DNA of 64,000 nt from Streptomyces liliiviolaceus. GTDB taxonomy: Bacteria; Actinomycetota; Actinomycetes; Streptomycetales; Streptomycetaceae. Of the stretch, positions 32,550-40,863 are shown one piece after another. Position 1 is the stretch's first letter; every line of letters begins with the position of its first letter. The stretch spans positions 28,883 through 92,882 of the forward strand of contig NZ_JAGPYQ010000003.1 of assembly GCF_018070025.1 (NCBI RefSeq), written 5' to 3'. The position numbers and the translations under genes were made by a program. The notes below the pieces were generated by a model that was not told the DNA's origin, ran no database searches, and saw nothing but the letters and a program-made list of their open reading frames with translations.

Positions 32550-33455
32550 TCAGACCGAGCGCTGTTCCTTGCTCGCGGCGGTCGCCGCCCGGCTGCGGTC
32601 CCGTACCTCGGCCCAGTCGGCGTCCGAGAGCGAGGTGAGGCCCGCGAAGGTGCCGGGCCCGGCGAGCATCTGACCGCCGTCCATGGCGATGGTCTGGCCG
32701 GTCAGGTAGTCGCAGGCGCCGGAGATCAGGAACATGGTGAGGTGGGCGAGTTCCTCGATGCTGCCCGGCCGGCCGGCCGGGATCAGATCGGTCTGGGTGG
32801 CCCCGACGGAACTCCTCTCCGTCGGATTCAGCATCTCCCAGGCGTAGTCGGTGGGGATCGGTCCGGGCGCCAGCGCGTTCAGCCTGATCCCGTACCTGGC
32901 CCACTCGACGGCCAGGGACATCGTCATGGCGTGCACGCCGGCCTTCGCCATCGCGGAGGGAACGACGAACGCGGAACCCGTCCACACCCAGGTGGTCAGC
33001 GTGGAGACCACACTGCCGGGCAGGCCGTCGGCGATCCACCGCCGGCCGGCCGCGAGCGTGGTGTGGAACGAGCCGTTCATGACCGTGCCGCTGACCGCCT
33101 CGAACGCCCGCGGGCTGAGGTCCTTCGTCCGGGCGATGAAATTGGCCGCCGCGTTGTTCACCAACCCCGTGAGCGGGCCGTGGACCGACCAGAGGGACTC
33201 CATCGCCGCGTCGACCTGCTCGGCGTCCCGGACGTCCACCGAGTGCACATGGACGCTCCCGGGCCGCGAGACCGACGCCTCCTCGGCGGCCTCCCGCAGG
33301 ACCGCCTCCCGACGGCCCCACAGATGCACCTCGGCGCCGTGCTCCACCAGATGCCGTGCCACACCGCGGCCGAGACCGGTGCCCCCGCCGGTGATCAGGA
33401 TCCGCTTGCCCGCCAGCAGATCGCTGGTGAAGGGCGAGCGCGGAGCGTCGTTCAC
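32550..33455 (-). CDS. 2,4-Dienoyl-CoA reductase-like SDR
   Basis: A 301-residue short-chain dehydrogenase with ITGGGTGLGRGVA (cofactor loop, 21-33). At the active site it reads AFVVPSAMAKAGVHAMTMSL, with Ser where classical SDRs have the Tyr of Y-x-x-x-K. This is the arrangement of mitochondrial 2,4-dienoyl-CoA reductase (FVVPSASAKAGVEAM). GPIPTDYAWEMLNPT and GQTIAMDGGQML also fit. It should reduce 2,4-dienoyl-CoA with NADPH, allowing oxidation of substrates with double bonds. It leads neither neighbour by overlap: the ACAD stop is 37 bases upstream. Confidence 0.82.
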   Translation of the reverse strand: MNDAPRSPFTSDLLAGKRILITGGGTGLGRGVARHLVEHGAEVHLWGRREAVLREAAEEASVSRPGSVHVHSVDVRDAEQVDAAMESLWSVHGPLTGLVNNAAANFIARTKDLSPRAFEAVSGTVMNGSFHTTLAAGRRWIADGLPGSVVSTLTTWVWTGSAFVVPSAMAKAGVHAMTMSLAVEWARYGIRLNALAPGPIPTDYAWEMLNPTERSSVGATQTDLIPAGRPGSIEELAHLTMFLISGACDYLTGQTIAMDGGQMLAGPGTFAGLTSLSDADWAEVRDRSRAATAASKEQRSV

Positions 33456-33492
33456 GGCCGTGGTCCTTTCCTCGTGCGCCCGGACCCGTGCC

Positions 33493-34626
33493 TCACAGCA
33501 GGCTCTTGGCGATGATCTCGCGCTGGATCTCGTTGGTGCCGCCGTAGATGGGCGGCGCCAGCGCCTTGCGGACCTGGCCCTCCATGCCGTACTCCCGGGC
33601 GTAGCCGTACCCGCCCATCATCTGCATGGCCTCCAGCGCGGTGTTCTTCGCGATCTCCGTGCAGCGCATCTTCGCCATCGCGCTCTCCCGGGCGAGTGCG
33701 TCCTCCTGACCGGCGTCGACCCGGCCGGCCGCGTCGTACAGGAACGCCCGCGCGAACTCGACATCGGTCGCGAGGTCCGCGATGCGATGGCGGATCGCCT
33801 GGAAACTGCCGATGCTGCGGCCGAACTGCTCACGCTGCCCGACGTACGCGATCACGTCGTCGAGGGAGCGCCTGGCCGCGCCCAGACTCATCGCGGCGAT
33901 GATGAGCCGCTCCACGCTCAGCCCGCGCATGAGCTGCTTCCAGGCGTTGAGAGGACGGCCCACCACGGCGGAGGCGGGCACCCGGACGTCGGTGAAGAAG
34001 ACGTCGTTGACGGTGTGCGCCTCCATCGTGTCGATGCCCCGGATCGTGAGGCCCGGGGTGTCGGTGGGCACCATGAGCAGGGTGAGACCCTCGTGCTTGG
34101 TGCCACCGCTGTCCTCACGGGCCAGCACGAGGAGGTGTTCGGCGACGTGCGCGGCGGAGGTCCAGGTCTTCTGCCCCTCGATGACGTACGCGTCACCGTC
34201 CCGCGTGGCCCGTACCCGCACCCCGCCGAGGTCGGAGCCCGCGCCCGGCTCGCTCAGCGCGATCGCCTCCAGTCTGCCGGCGACCAGATTGGAGACGATG
34301 ACACCCTTCTGCTCCTGCGACCCCCACCGCAGATACGTCTGCGCGGCGGTCAGACCGGTCGAGTAGCCCGTGACGGGCAGCAGGCCCCGTGAGGACTCCT
34401 CCAGGAACACGCACTCGTCCACGAAGCCCGCGCCGCCGCCCCCGTACTCGGCCGGCAGGGACACCCCGAGCCAGCCGAGCTTCGCGAGCTCGGCGAGGAT
34501 CTGCGGGCTGTTCGACAGCGTCCCGCCCCTGGTCACGGCGTCCCGCTGGGCCACGGTCGCGTACTGCTCGCGGGAGAACGCGTGGACGGCCGCCCCGAAC
34601 CGCTTCTGCTCCTCGCGCAGCTCCAT
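33493..34626 (-). CDS. Acyl-CoA dehydrogenase
   Basis: A 377-residue FAD-dependent acyl-CoA dehydrogenase. It contains ALSEPGAGSDLGGVRVRATR, QKTWTSAAHVAEHLLVLAR, GREQFGRSIGSFQAIRH-like sequence, MMGGYGYAREYGMEGQVRKALAPPIYGGTNEIQREIIAKSLL, and Y-G-G-T-N-E-I in the place of the canonical catalytic loop. ATG 34626 was chosen because homologous sequence begins MELREEQKRFGAA there; the in-frame extension to 34710 lacks family features. It lies one base after the stop of the BadI-like gene, so both are in one operon. Confidence 0.93.
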   Translation of the reverse strand: MELREEQKRFGAAVHAFSREQYATVAQRDAVTRGGTLSNSPQILAELAKLGWLGVSLPAEYGGGGAGFVDECVFLEESSRGLLPVTGYSTGLTAAQTYLRWGSQEQKGVIVSNLVAGRLEAIALSEPGAGSDLGGVRVRATRDGDAYVIEGQKTWTSAAHVAEHLLVLAREDSGGTKHEGLTLLMVPTDTPGLTIRGIDTMEAHTVNDVFFTDVRVPASAVVGRPLNAWKQLMRGLSVERLIIAAMSLGAARRSLDDVIAYVGQREQFGRSIGSFQAIRHRIADLATDVEFARAFLYDAAGRVDAGQEDALARESAMAKMRCTEIAKNTALEAMQMMGGYGYAREYGMEGQVRKALAPPIYGGTNEIQREIIAKSLL

Positions 34627-34627
34627 C

Positions 34628-35422
34628 TCAGGCGCCCCGGTACTTGCTGAAGTCGGGCTTGCGCTTCTCGTTGAACGCGTTGATGCCCTCCTGCGCCTCG
34701 GGCGTCTCACCGAAGAGCTTGAGGGTGCTGTAGGCCATCGAGCCGATGCTGACGAACTGCTCGGTGTCGGTGTTCATCGACTGCTTGAGCACCTTGAGCG
34801 CGGTCGGCGAGAACTCCAGCATCTGGTCGGCCCACGCACGCACCTCGGTACGCAGCTCGCCGGCCGGCACGACCTTGTTCACCAGACCCCAGTCCAGGGC
34901 CTCCTCGGCGCTGAGCCGGCGGAGCATGAACCACAGTTCGCGGGCGCGCTTCTCACCCACCACACGGGCCAGGTAGCCCGAGCCGAGACCGGCGTCGAAC
35001 GATCCGACGCGGGGCCCGTTCTGGCCGAACTGGGCGGTGTCCGCGGCGATGGTCAGGTCGCACAGCACATGGAGGACGTGACCGCCGCCGATCGCCAGGC
35101 CGTTCACCGCGGCGACGACCGGCTTGGGGGTGTCACGGATCACCCGGTGCAGCGCGTCGACCTCGAACAGACCGCTCTGGGAGGGCCCGTAGTCCCCGGT
35201 CTCCATGCGCTGCTTCTGGTCACCGCCGGCACAGAACGCCTTGTCACCGGCGCCGGTGAGGGCCACCACCCCCACCTCGTCGCTGGCCCAGGCACGCTTG
35301 AAGGCCATGACCAGTTCGTCGACGGTGCGCGCCCGGAAGGCGTTGTAGCGCTCCGGCCGGTCGATGGTGATCCAGGCGAGACCGTCCTCGACCTCGTACG
35401 TGATGTCGGTGAAGTCGTCCAT
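34628..35422 (-). CDS. badI: BadI-like ring-opening 2-ketoacyl-CoA hydrolase (crotonase/MenB family)
   Basis: A 264-residue crotonase from ATG 35422, preceded by GACCGAGG. Unlike the other crotonases it follows BadI/MenB: DRPERYNAFRARTVDELV, DKAFCAGGDQ, AIGGGHVLHVLCDLTIAADTAQFGQ, GPRVGSFDAGLGSGYLARVVG, EKRARELWFMLRRLSAEEAL, SPTALKVLKQSMNTDT and EKRKPDF. BadI hydrolyses 2-ketocyclohexanecarboxyl-CoA to pimelyl-CoA, opening the ring. With the BadH-like enzyme at 24514 this is the main evidence for alicyclic substrates. An upstream in-frame ATG at 35443 is possible. A MenB role is unlikely because no menaquinone genes are near. Confidence 0.85.
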   Translation of the reverse strand: MDDFTDITYEVEDGLAWITIDRPERYNAFRARTVDELVMAFKRAWASDEVGVVALTGAGDKAFCAGGDQKQRMETGDYGPSQSGLFEVDALHRVIRDTPKPVVAAVNGLAIGGGHVLHVLCDLTIAADTAQFGQNGPRVGSFDAGLGSGYLARVVGEKRARELWFMLRRLSAEEALDWGLVNKVVPAGELRTEVRAWADQMLEFSPTALKVLKQSMNTDTEQFVSIGSMAYSTLKLFGETPEAQEGINAFNEKRKPDFSKYRGA

Positions 35423-35487
35423 TGGCCTCGGTCCTCTCTGCATGGCAGCCGGCGTCGTCGTCGGCGTGCGGCAATGGCGGCCGATTC

Positions 35488-35500
35488 GGCCTGACCATTA
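35488..35500 (-). promoter_or_regulatory. GGCCTGACCATTA box upstream of the badI-like operon
   Basis: In gene direction this reads TAATGGTCAGGCC, identical to the box at 18967-18979 before the plus-strand ACAD gene, with a -10-like TACTAT just upstream. A shared regulator for both arms of the cluster is likely. Confidence 0.5.
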
Positions 35501-35518
35501 GAAGGATAGTATGGAAGC

Positions 35519-35530
35519 GAACGATCGTTA
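35519..35530. promoter_or_regulatory. Operator-like box GAACGATCGTTA (copy 3)
   Basis: Eleven of 12 bases match the palindrome GAACGATCGTTC seen at 26397 and 27302. It lies about 97 bases upstream of the BadI-like gene start, next to the CTGACCATT box. Confidence 0.5.
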
Positions 35531-35597
35531 TCAAGGCCTCGGTCGGCCCCGCGTGCCGCACATCCCGTTCAGCGCGACGCCGGGCGGTGAAACGCCA

Positions 35598-35625
35598 ACG
35601 GGCGCTCCCTCGTGGGAGCGCCCGT
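35598..35625 (-). terminator. Intrinsic terminator after the icmF-thioesterase operon
   Basis: A perfect 12-bp stem (ACGGGCGCTCCC / GGGAGCGCCCGT) with loop TCGT lies 38 bases past the thioesterase stop at 35663. Confidence 0.9.
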
Positions 35626-35662
35626 CGGCTGTGGTGGTGTGCGCGGGGTGGTGCGGGCCGGA

Positions 35663-36169
35663 TCAGCTCCTGACGCCCATGACGCCGCAGACGGGCGCCT
35701 GCCACGCGAGGTGACCGTCATCGGAGAGAAACCGGTCGAACCCGGCCGCGATGTCGTCGGGGAGGGGGACCGCCCGGCGGGTGTCCATGTCGACGTGCAC
35801 CAGGACCAGTTCCAGGGTGTTGGCGAGCCGTCCGTGGGTGCGGTCGAGGAGGAAGGTCATCATGTGCACGGCCCTGGACGACCTCGCCAGCACCCGCACG
35901 TGCACGGAGAGCTTCTCGCCCTCGTGCATCTCGCTGAAATACCTCAGGTGGTGCTCCGCGGTGAAGACACCCATGCGCCGCTCGGTCCGGTAACCGTCGT
36001 CTATGCCGATCTCCTCGCACAGCAGCGTGGTGCTGAGCGCGTCCAGCTCCAGGTAGTGCCGGATGTTCATATGGCCGTTCTCGTCGATGAAGTCCGCGGA
36101 GACGGTCGTGTCGACCCACGCGGGCAGCTCCATCACCTGGTCGAACGACGGCACGGGCGCGGTGCTCAC
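35663..36169 (-). CDS. Acyl-CoA thioesterase, 4-hydroxybenzoyl-CoA thioesterase-like hotdog
   Basis: A 168-residue single-hotdog protein. The active-site segment DFIDENGHMNIRHYLELDALST matches the 4HBT/YbgC-type D-x-x-G-H-x-x-N motif, followed by ERRMGVFTAEHHLRYFSEMHEGEKLSVHVRVL. Its GTG start overlaps the stop of the IcmF gene by GTGA, so it is translated with the mutase and may release products of the rearranged acyl-CoA or protect the CoA pool. It is followed by a strong terminator. Confidence 0.88.
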   Translation of the reverse strand: MSTAPVPSFDQVMELPAWVDTTVSADFIDENGHMNIRHYLELDALSTTLLCEEIGIDDGYRTERRMGVFTAEHHLRYFSEMHEGEKLSVHVRVLARSSRAVHMMTFLLDRTHGRLANTLELVLVHVDMDTRRAVPLPDDIAAGFDRFLSDDGHLAWQAPVCGVMGVRS

Positions 36170-39100
36170 ACGTTCCTCCGGTACTGTCCGCCCACCTCGA
36201 AGAAGGACTCCGTGATCTGCCGCAGCGAGCAGACCCGGGCGGCGTCCATCAGGACCTCGAAGACGTTGTCGCCGTTGATCGCCGCCTCCTTGAGGCGGGT
36301 GATCGCCAGCGCCGCCTCCTGCGCGTGACTGCTCTGGAAGTCCTGGACACGCGCCAGCTGCGACTCCTTCTCCGTCTGCGTGGCGCGGGCGAGTTCGACC
36401 TCACCGGCCGGGGCGTCGCCGCCGGGCCGGCGGAAGGTGTTCACGCCGATGATCGGCAGTGAGCCGTCGTGCTTGCGCTGCTCGTACAGCATCGACTCGT
36501 CCTGGATACGGCCGCGCTGATAGCCGGTCTCCATGGCGCCGAGCACACCGCCGCGCTCGTTGATCCGGTCGAACTCGGCGAGCACCGCCTGCTCGACCAG
36601 GTCGGTGAGCTGGTCGATGATGAAGGAACCCTGCAGCGGGTTCTCGTTCATCGCCAGGCCCCACTCGCGGTTGATGATGAGCTGGATCGCCAGGGCCCGG
36701 CGCACCGACTCCTCGGACGGGGTGGTGACGGCCTCGTCGTAGGCGTTGGTGTGCAGCGAACTGGCGTTGTCGTAGATGGCGGTCAGCGCCTGGAGGGTGG
36801 TGCGGATGTCGTTGAAGTCCATCTCCTGGGCATGCAGGGAGCGCCCGGAGGTCTGGACGTGGTACTTCATCTTCTGCGAACGCTCGTTCGCGCCGTACTT
36901 CTCCTTCATCGCGACGGACCAGATCCGGCGGGCGACCCGGCCGAGGACCGAGTACTCCGGGTCCATGCCGTTGGAGAAGAAGAACGACAGGTTCGGCGCG
37001 AAGTCGTCGATGTGCATCCCGCGGGCCAGATAGGCCTCGACGTACGTGAACCCGTTGGCCAGGGTGAACGCGAGCTGGCTGATCGGGTTCGCACCGGCTT
37101 CGGCGATGTGGTAGCCGGAGATGGACACCGAGTAGAAGTTGCGGACCTGGTGGGCGATGAACCACTCCTGGATGTCGGCCATCATCCGGAGGGAGAACTC
37201 GGTGGAGAACAGGCAGGTGTTCTGCCCCTGGTCCTCCTTGAGGATGTCGGCCTGCACCGTGCCGCGCACGGTGGCCAGCGCGTGCGCGCGCAGCTCCGCG
37301 GCCTCCTCGGGGGAGGGGGCGCGGCCCTCGGCGGCGTGGAACTTCTCGGTCTGCTGGTCGATCACGGTGTTGAGGAAGAACGCCAGCACGGTGGGTGCCG
37401 GGCCGTTGATCGTCATCGACACCGACGTCGTCGGGGCGACCAGGTCGAAACCGTCGTAGAGCGCCTTCATGTCCTCCAGGGTCGCGACCGACACACCGGA
37501 GGTCCCGACCTTGCCGTAGATGTCGGGGCGCTCGTCGGGGTCGCGGCCGTAGAGGGTCACCGAGTCGAAGGCGGTGGACAGCCGGGTGGCCGGCTGGCCC
37601 TCGGACAGCAGCTTGAAGCGCCGGTTGGTGCGGAACGGGTCGCCCTCGCCGGCGAACATCCGCGCCGGGTCCTCGCCGTCGCGCTTGAAGGGGAACACCC
37701 CGGCGGTGAACGGGAAGCGGCCCGGCAGGTTCTCCCGCCGCCAGAACCGCACCAGCTCCCCGTGGTCGGTGAAACCGGGCAGCGCCACGCGGGGCACCTT
37801 GTTGCCCGACAGGGACTCGCGGGTCAGCTTGGTACGGATCTCCTTGTCCCGGATCCTCACGATCTGCTCGTCGCCCGAGTAGGCCTCCACGACGGCCGGC
37901 CAGTTCTCGATCTGTTCCGTGACCTCGGACGGAAGCTGTGTGCGTGCGGGAGCGAGCAGCGACTCGACGCCCGCGACGTCGGAGCCGGCTTCGAGGAGTT
38001 CACCGCGCACCGCGTCCAGGCGCTGCACACGTCGTGCCGCCTCGGCGAGCCGCTCGGTGCCGGCGTGGTACGCGCGGATCGTCTCGGTGATCTCGGCGAG
38101 GTAGCGCACCCGGTCCGCGGGCACCACCTGACGGATCCCGGAGGAGTGGCGTACGTCGACCTGCGGCAGCGCGCCTTCCGCGACGGGCAGCCCCTGCTCG
38201 GCCAGGACGGTCTTCAGGTGCTGGTGCAGCGCGGTCACGCCGTCGTCGTTGAACGTCGCCGCGGACGTGCCGAACACCGGCATGTCCTCGGGCTTCATAC
38301 CGAACGCCTCGCGGTTGCGGACCAGTTGGCGGCCCACGTCGCGCATCGCGTCCTTCGCGCCGCGCCGCTCGAACTTGTTGATGGCGACCACGTCGGCGAA
38401 GTCGAGCATGTCGATCTTCTCCAGCTGCGAGGCCGCGCCGAACTCGGGCGTCATCACATACAGCGAGGCGTCGACGAACGGCACGATCGCCGCGTCCCCC
38501 TGGCCGATGCCCGGCGTCTCCACGATCACCAGGTCGAAGCCGGCCGCCTTGACGACGTCGATCACGTCGGTGAGGTGCTCCGGCAGCTCATGGCTGCCGC
38601 GGGTGGCGAGACTGCGGAAGAGGACCTGGTCCCCGTCGAGGGAGTTCATCCGGATCCGGTCGCCGAGCAGGGCTCCGCCGCCCCGGCGGCGGGTCGGGTC
38701 GACCGCGATCACCGCGATCCGCAGTTTGTCGCGCTGGTCGAGGTGGAAGCGGCGTACCAGCTCGTCGGTGAGGGAGGATTTTCCGGAGCCGCCGGTGCCG
38801 GTGATGCCCAGGGTCGGCGTGACCCGCTTCGCCGCCGCGGCGCGCACCTGCTCCAGCAGGTCCGCGGGCAGCTTTCCCAGCTCGGCGCCGGTGATGGCGC
38901 GGGCGATCGCGAACCGGTCACCCGCGAGCAGGGCGGTGGCATCGGCCGGCTTGCTGTCCCAGAGATCGAAGTCGCAGTCCTTGATGACGGAGTTGACCAT
39001 TCCGGCCAGCCCCATGCGCTGGCCGTCCTCGGGGGAGAAGATGGTCACGCCGCTCGCGCGCAGCCGGGTGATCTCCTCCGGCACGATCACACCGCCGCCG

Positions 39101-39393
39101 CCCCCGACCACCCGGATGTGGTCCGCCCCCTGCCGGCGCAGCGATTCGACCAGGTACTCGAAGTACTCCACGTGCCCGCCCTGGTAGGACGAGACGGCCA
39201 CACCGTGCACGTCCTCCTCAAGCGCCGCGTCCACGACCTCCTGGACCGACCGGTTGTGCCCGAGATGGATCACCTCGGCGCCCTGGGACTGGAAGATCCG
39301 CCGCATGATGTTGATCGACGCGTCGTGTCCGTCGAAGAGGGCCGAGGCCGTGACCAGGCGGACAGGATGCACAGGTCGGTGCAGATCACTCAT
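36166..39393 (-). CDS. icmF: Fused isobutyryl-CoA mutase/G-protein chaperone IcmF
   Basis: A 1075-residue adenosylcobalamin enzyme with the IcmF order: B12-binding domain (Asp 21-Gly-His 23, DGHDASINIMRR), MeaI-type GTPase (Walker A GTGGSGKSS at 199-207, later NKFERRGAKDAM), linker, then the mutase barrel. The pocket reads TAGVFPFKR and DQGQNTCLFSTEFSLR, the Phe/Gln type of isobutyryl- or pivalyl-CoA mutases rather than the Tyr/Arg type of methylmalonyl-CoA mutase (aligned by eye). It interconverts isobutyryl- and butyryl-CoA; some homologues also isomerise pivalyl- and isovaleryl-CoA. Two palindromic boxes lie upstream. Confidence 0.95.
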   Translation of the reverse strand: MSDLHRPVHPVRLVTASALFDGHDASINIMRRIFQSQGAEVIHLGHNRSVQEVVDAALEEDVHGVAVSSYQGGHVEYFEYLVESLRRQGADHIRVVGGGGGVIVPEEITRLRASGVTIFSPEDGQRMGLAGMVNSVIKDCDFDLWDSKPADATALLAGDRFAIARAITGAELGKLPADLLEQVRAAAAKRVTPTLGITGTGGSGKSSLTDELVRRFHLDQRDKLRIAVIAVDPTRRRGGGALLGDRIRMNSLDGDQVLFRSLATRGSHELPEHLTDVIDVVKAAGFDLVIVETPGIGQGDAAIVPFVDASLYVMTPEFGAASQLEKIDMLDFADVVAINKFERRGAKDAMRDVGRQLVRNREAFGMKPEDMPVFGTSAATFNDDGVTALHQHLKTVLAEQGLPVAEGALPQVDVRHSSGIRQVVPADRVRYLAEITETIRAYHAGTERLAEAARRVQRLDAVRGELLEAGSDVAGVESLLAPARTQLPSEVTEQIENWPAVVEAYSGDEQIVRIRDKEIRTKLTRESLSGNKVPRVALPGFTDHGELVRFWRRENLPGRFPFTAGVFPFKRDGEDPARMFAGEGDPFRTNRRFKLLSEGQPATRLSTAFDSVTLYGRDPDERPDIYGKVGTSGVSVATLEDMKALYDGFDLVAPTTSVSMTINGPAPTVLAFFLNTVIDQQTEKFHAAEGRAPSPEEAAELRAHALATVRGTVQADILKEDQGQNTCLFSTEFSLRMMADIQEWFIAHQVRNFYSVSISGYHIAEAGANPISQLAFTLANGFTYVEAYLARGMHIDDFAPNLSFFFSNGMDPEYSVLGRVARRIWSVAMKEKYGANERSQKMKYHVQTSGRSLHAQEMDFNDIRTTLQALTAIYDNASSLHTNAYDEAVTTPSEESVRRALAIQLIINREWGLAMNENPLQGSFIIDQLTDLVEQAVLAEFDRINERGGVLGAMETGYQRGRIQDESMLYEQRKHDGSLPIIGVNTFRRPGGDAPAGEVELARATQTEKESQLARVQDFQSSHAQEAALAITRLKEAAINGDNVFEVLMDAARVCSLRQITESFFEVGGQYRRNV

Positions 39394-39437
39394 GAAGGGC
39401 CTTCCCGGAACACTTCGGAAGAGTACTGATGTCCAAG

Positions 39438-39457
39438 ATACTAGGACGTCCTAGTAT
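39438..39457. promoter_or_regulatory. Perfect 20-bp palindrome ATACTAGGACGTCCTAGTAT upstream of icmF
   Basis: It lies 45 bases before the icmF start, in the divergent gap between icmF and a thiolase gene. A second, imperfect copy is at 39559-39578. Length, symmetry and position fit a dimeric repressor (TetR or GntR type). No regulator gene is adjacent. Confidence 0.75.
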
Positions 39458-39558
39458 TTTCTGGCGACACGGTGTGACTGGAAGCACAGGGTGAGTCGGC
39501 GGGAGCGGCTTGCGCCGGGGGCTCGGCGTGCGTCCGGGGACGGAGTGGTGGCGGATGG

Positions 39559-39578
39559 ATAGTAGGGCGTCCTAGTAT
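39559..39578. promoter_or_regulatory. Second palindromic box (ATAGTAGGGCGTCCTAGTAT) upstream of thiolase
   Basis: It matches the perfect palindrome at 39438 in 17 of 20 positions and lies 101 bases before the thiolase ATG. One copy per divergent promoter suggests that icmF and the thiolase are co-regulated. Confidence 0.7.
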
Positions 39579-39678
39579 CTCGTGGATCTGCGGGGCCGTC
39601 ACTTCTCACGGCGGATTTCTCGCAACGGACTTCTCATGAGGGCTCGCGCCGGACGGCGCACGGGATGGGGATGCGCAC

Positions 39679-40863
39679 ATGGCTGACGCGGAGAAGATCA
39701 TCGTTCTCGACGGGGCCCGGACCCCGGTCGGAAGCTTCGGCGGGGCGTTCAAGGACGTACCGGGCTTCGAGCTCGGCGCGACGGCCGCGAGGGAGGCGTT
39801 GCGGCGGTCCGGCGTCGCGGCGGAGCGGATCGACGAGGTCGTGATGGGCTGCATCGGCCAGGTCGGCCCGGACGCCTACAACGCCCGCCGGGTGGCGATC
39901 GCGGCAGGACTGCCGAAGGACGTGCCTGCGTACACGGTGAACCGGCTCTGCGGCAGCGGCCTGCAGGCGATCTGGTCGGCGGCGATGCAGATGCGCTGGG
40001 GCGGGGTGGACTTCGCCCTGGCCGGGGGAGACGAGTCGATGACCCGGATGCCGTTCTACGACTTCGGGGCACGCGCGGGTTACAGGCTCGGCGACCGCAC
40101 CTTGGTGGACGGCACGGTGATGATGCTGACCGACCCGTTCCACGGCATCCACATGGGTGTGACGGCGGAGAAGGTGGCCGCGAAGTACGGCGTGTCACGT
40201 CTGCAGCAGGACGAGTTCGCGGCGGAGTCCCAGCGGCGGGCCGCGACTGCGGAGGCGCGGGCGGCGTTCGCAGAGGAGATCGTGCGGGTCGAGGTGGGCG
40301 GCCGGAAGCCTCACACGGTGACCGAGGACGAGCACCCCAGGCCCGGCACCACGGTGGAGACACTGGCGCGGCTGCGGCCGGCGTTCGCCGAGAACGGCAC
40401 GGTGACGGCCGGCAACGCCTCCGGCATCAACGACGGCGGCGCCGCCGTCGTGCTGGCCAGGGAGTCGGTGGCCAGGGAACACGGACTGACCGGCTCGGTG
40501 TCCCTGGAGGCCGTCGCGACCGCGGCGATGGAGCCCGAGCTGATGGGTTACGCCCCGGTCCTGGCGTTGCGGAAGCTGTTCGCGCAGACGGGCACCACGC
40601 CCCGTGACATCGACACGGTCGAACTGAACGAGGCGTTCGCCTCCCAGGCGGTCGCGGTGATCCGCGACGCGGAACTGGACCCGCAGCGCACCAATCCGTA
40701 CGGCGGCGCGATCGCGCTCGGGCACCCGGTCGGCGCCACCGGGGCGATCCTCTCGTTGCGGGTCGCCAAGCACTTGGTCCGCCATGACCTCGAACTCGGC
40801 ATCGTCACCATGTGCATCGGTGGCGGACAGGCGCTCGCCGCGCTGTTCCGAAGGGCGCGGTGA
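39679..40863 (+). CDS. Thiolase (acetyl-CoA C-acyltransferase)
   Basis: A 394-residue thiolase with nucleophile Cys 91 (VNRLCGSGLQA), GGAIALGHPVGATGAI and VTMCIGGGQALAALF. Its opening EKIIVLDGARTPVGSFGGAFKDV is typical of biosynthetic/degradative acetoacetyl-CoA-type thiolases. It is transcribed divergently from icmF and shares the operator pair in the gap, so it probably acts downstream of the rearrangement step. It is single in its transcript; the next gene is convergent. Confidence 0.95.
   Translation: MADAEKIIVLDGARTPVGSFGGAFKDVPGFELGATAAREALRRSGVAAERIDEVVMGCIGQVGPDAYNARRVAIAAGLPKDVPAYTVNRLCGSGLQAIWSAAMQMRWGGVDFALAGGDESMTRMPFYDFGARAGYRLGDRTLVDGTVMMLTDPFHGIHMGVTAEKVAAKYGVSRLQQDEFAAESQRRAATAEARAAFAEEIVRVEVGGRKPHTVTEDEHPRPGTTVETLARLRPAFAENGTVTAGNASGINDGGAAVVLARESVAREHGLTGSVSLEAVATAAMEPELMGYAPVLALRKLFAQTGTTPRDIDTVELNEAFASQAVAVIRDAELDPQRTNPYGGAIALGHPVGATGAILSLRVAKHLVRHDLELGIVTMCIGGGQALAALFRRAR

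Noticed and set aside
34628..35422. Menaquinone enzyme MenB as identity of the BadI-like gene
   Set aside because: The sequence is closer to BadI (GSFDAGLGSGYLARVVG region) and sits among acyl-CoA catabolism genes; no men genes are present.
36469..39429. Open frame of about 990 codons antisense to icmF
   Set aside because: Antisense shadow created by third-position G/C bias; low-complexity Val/Gly/His/Leu composition and no motifs.
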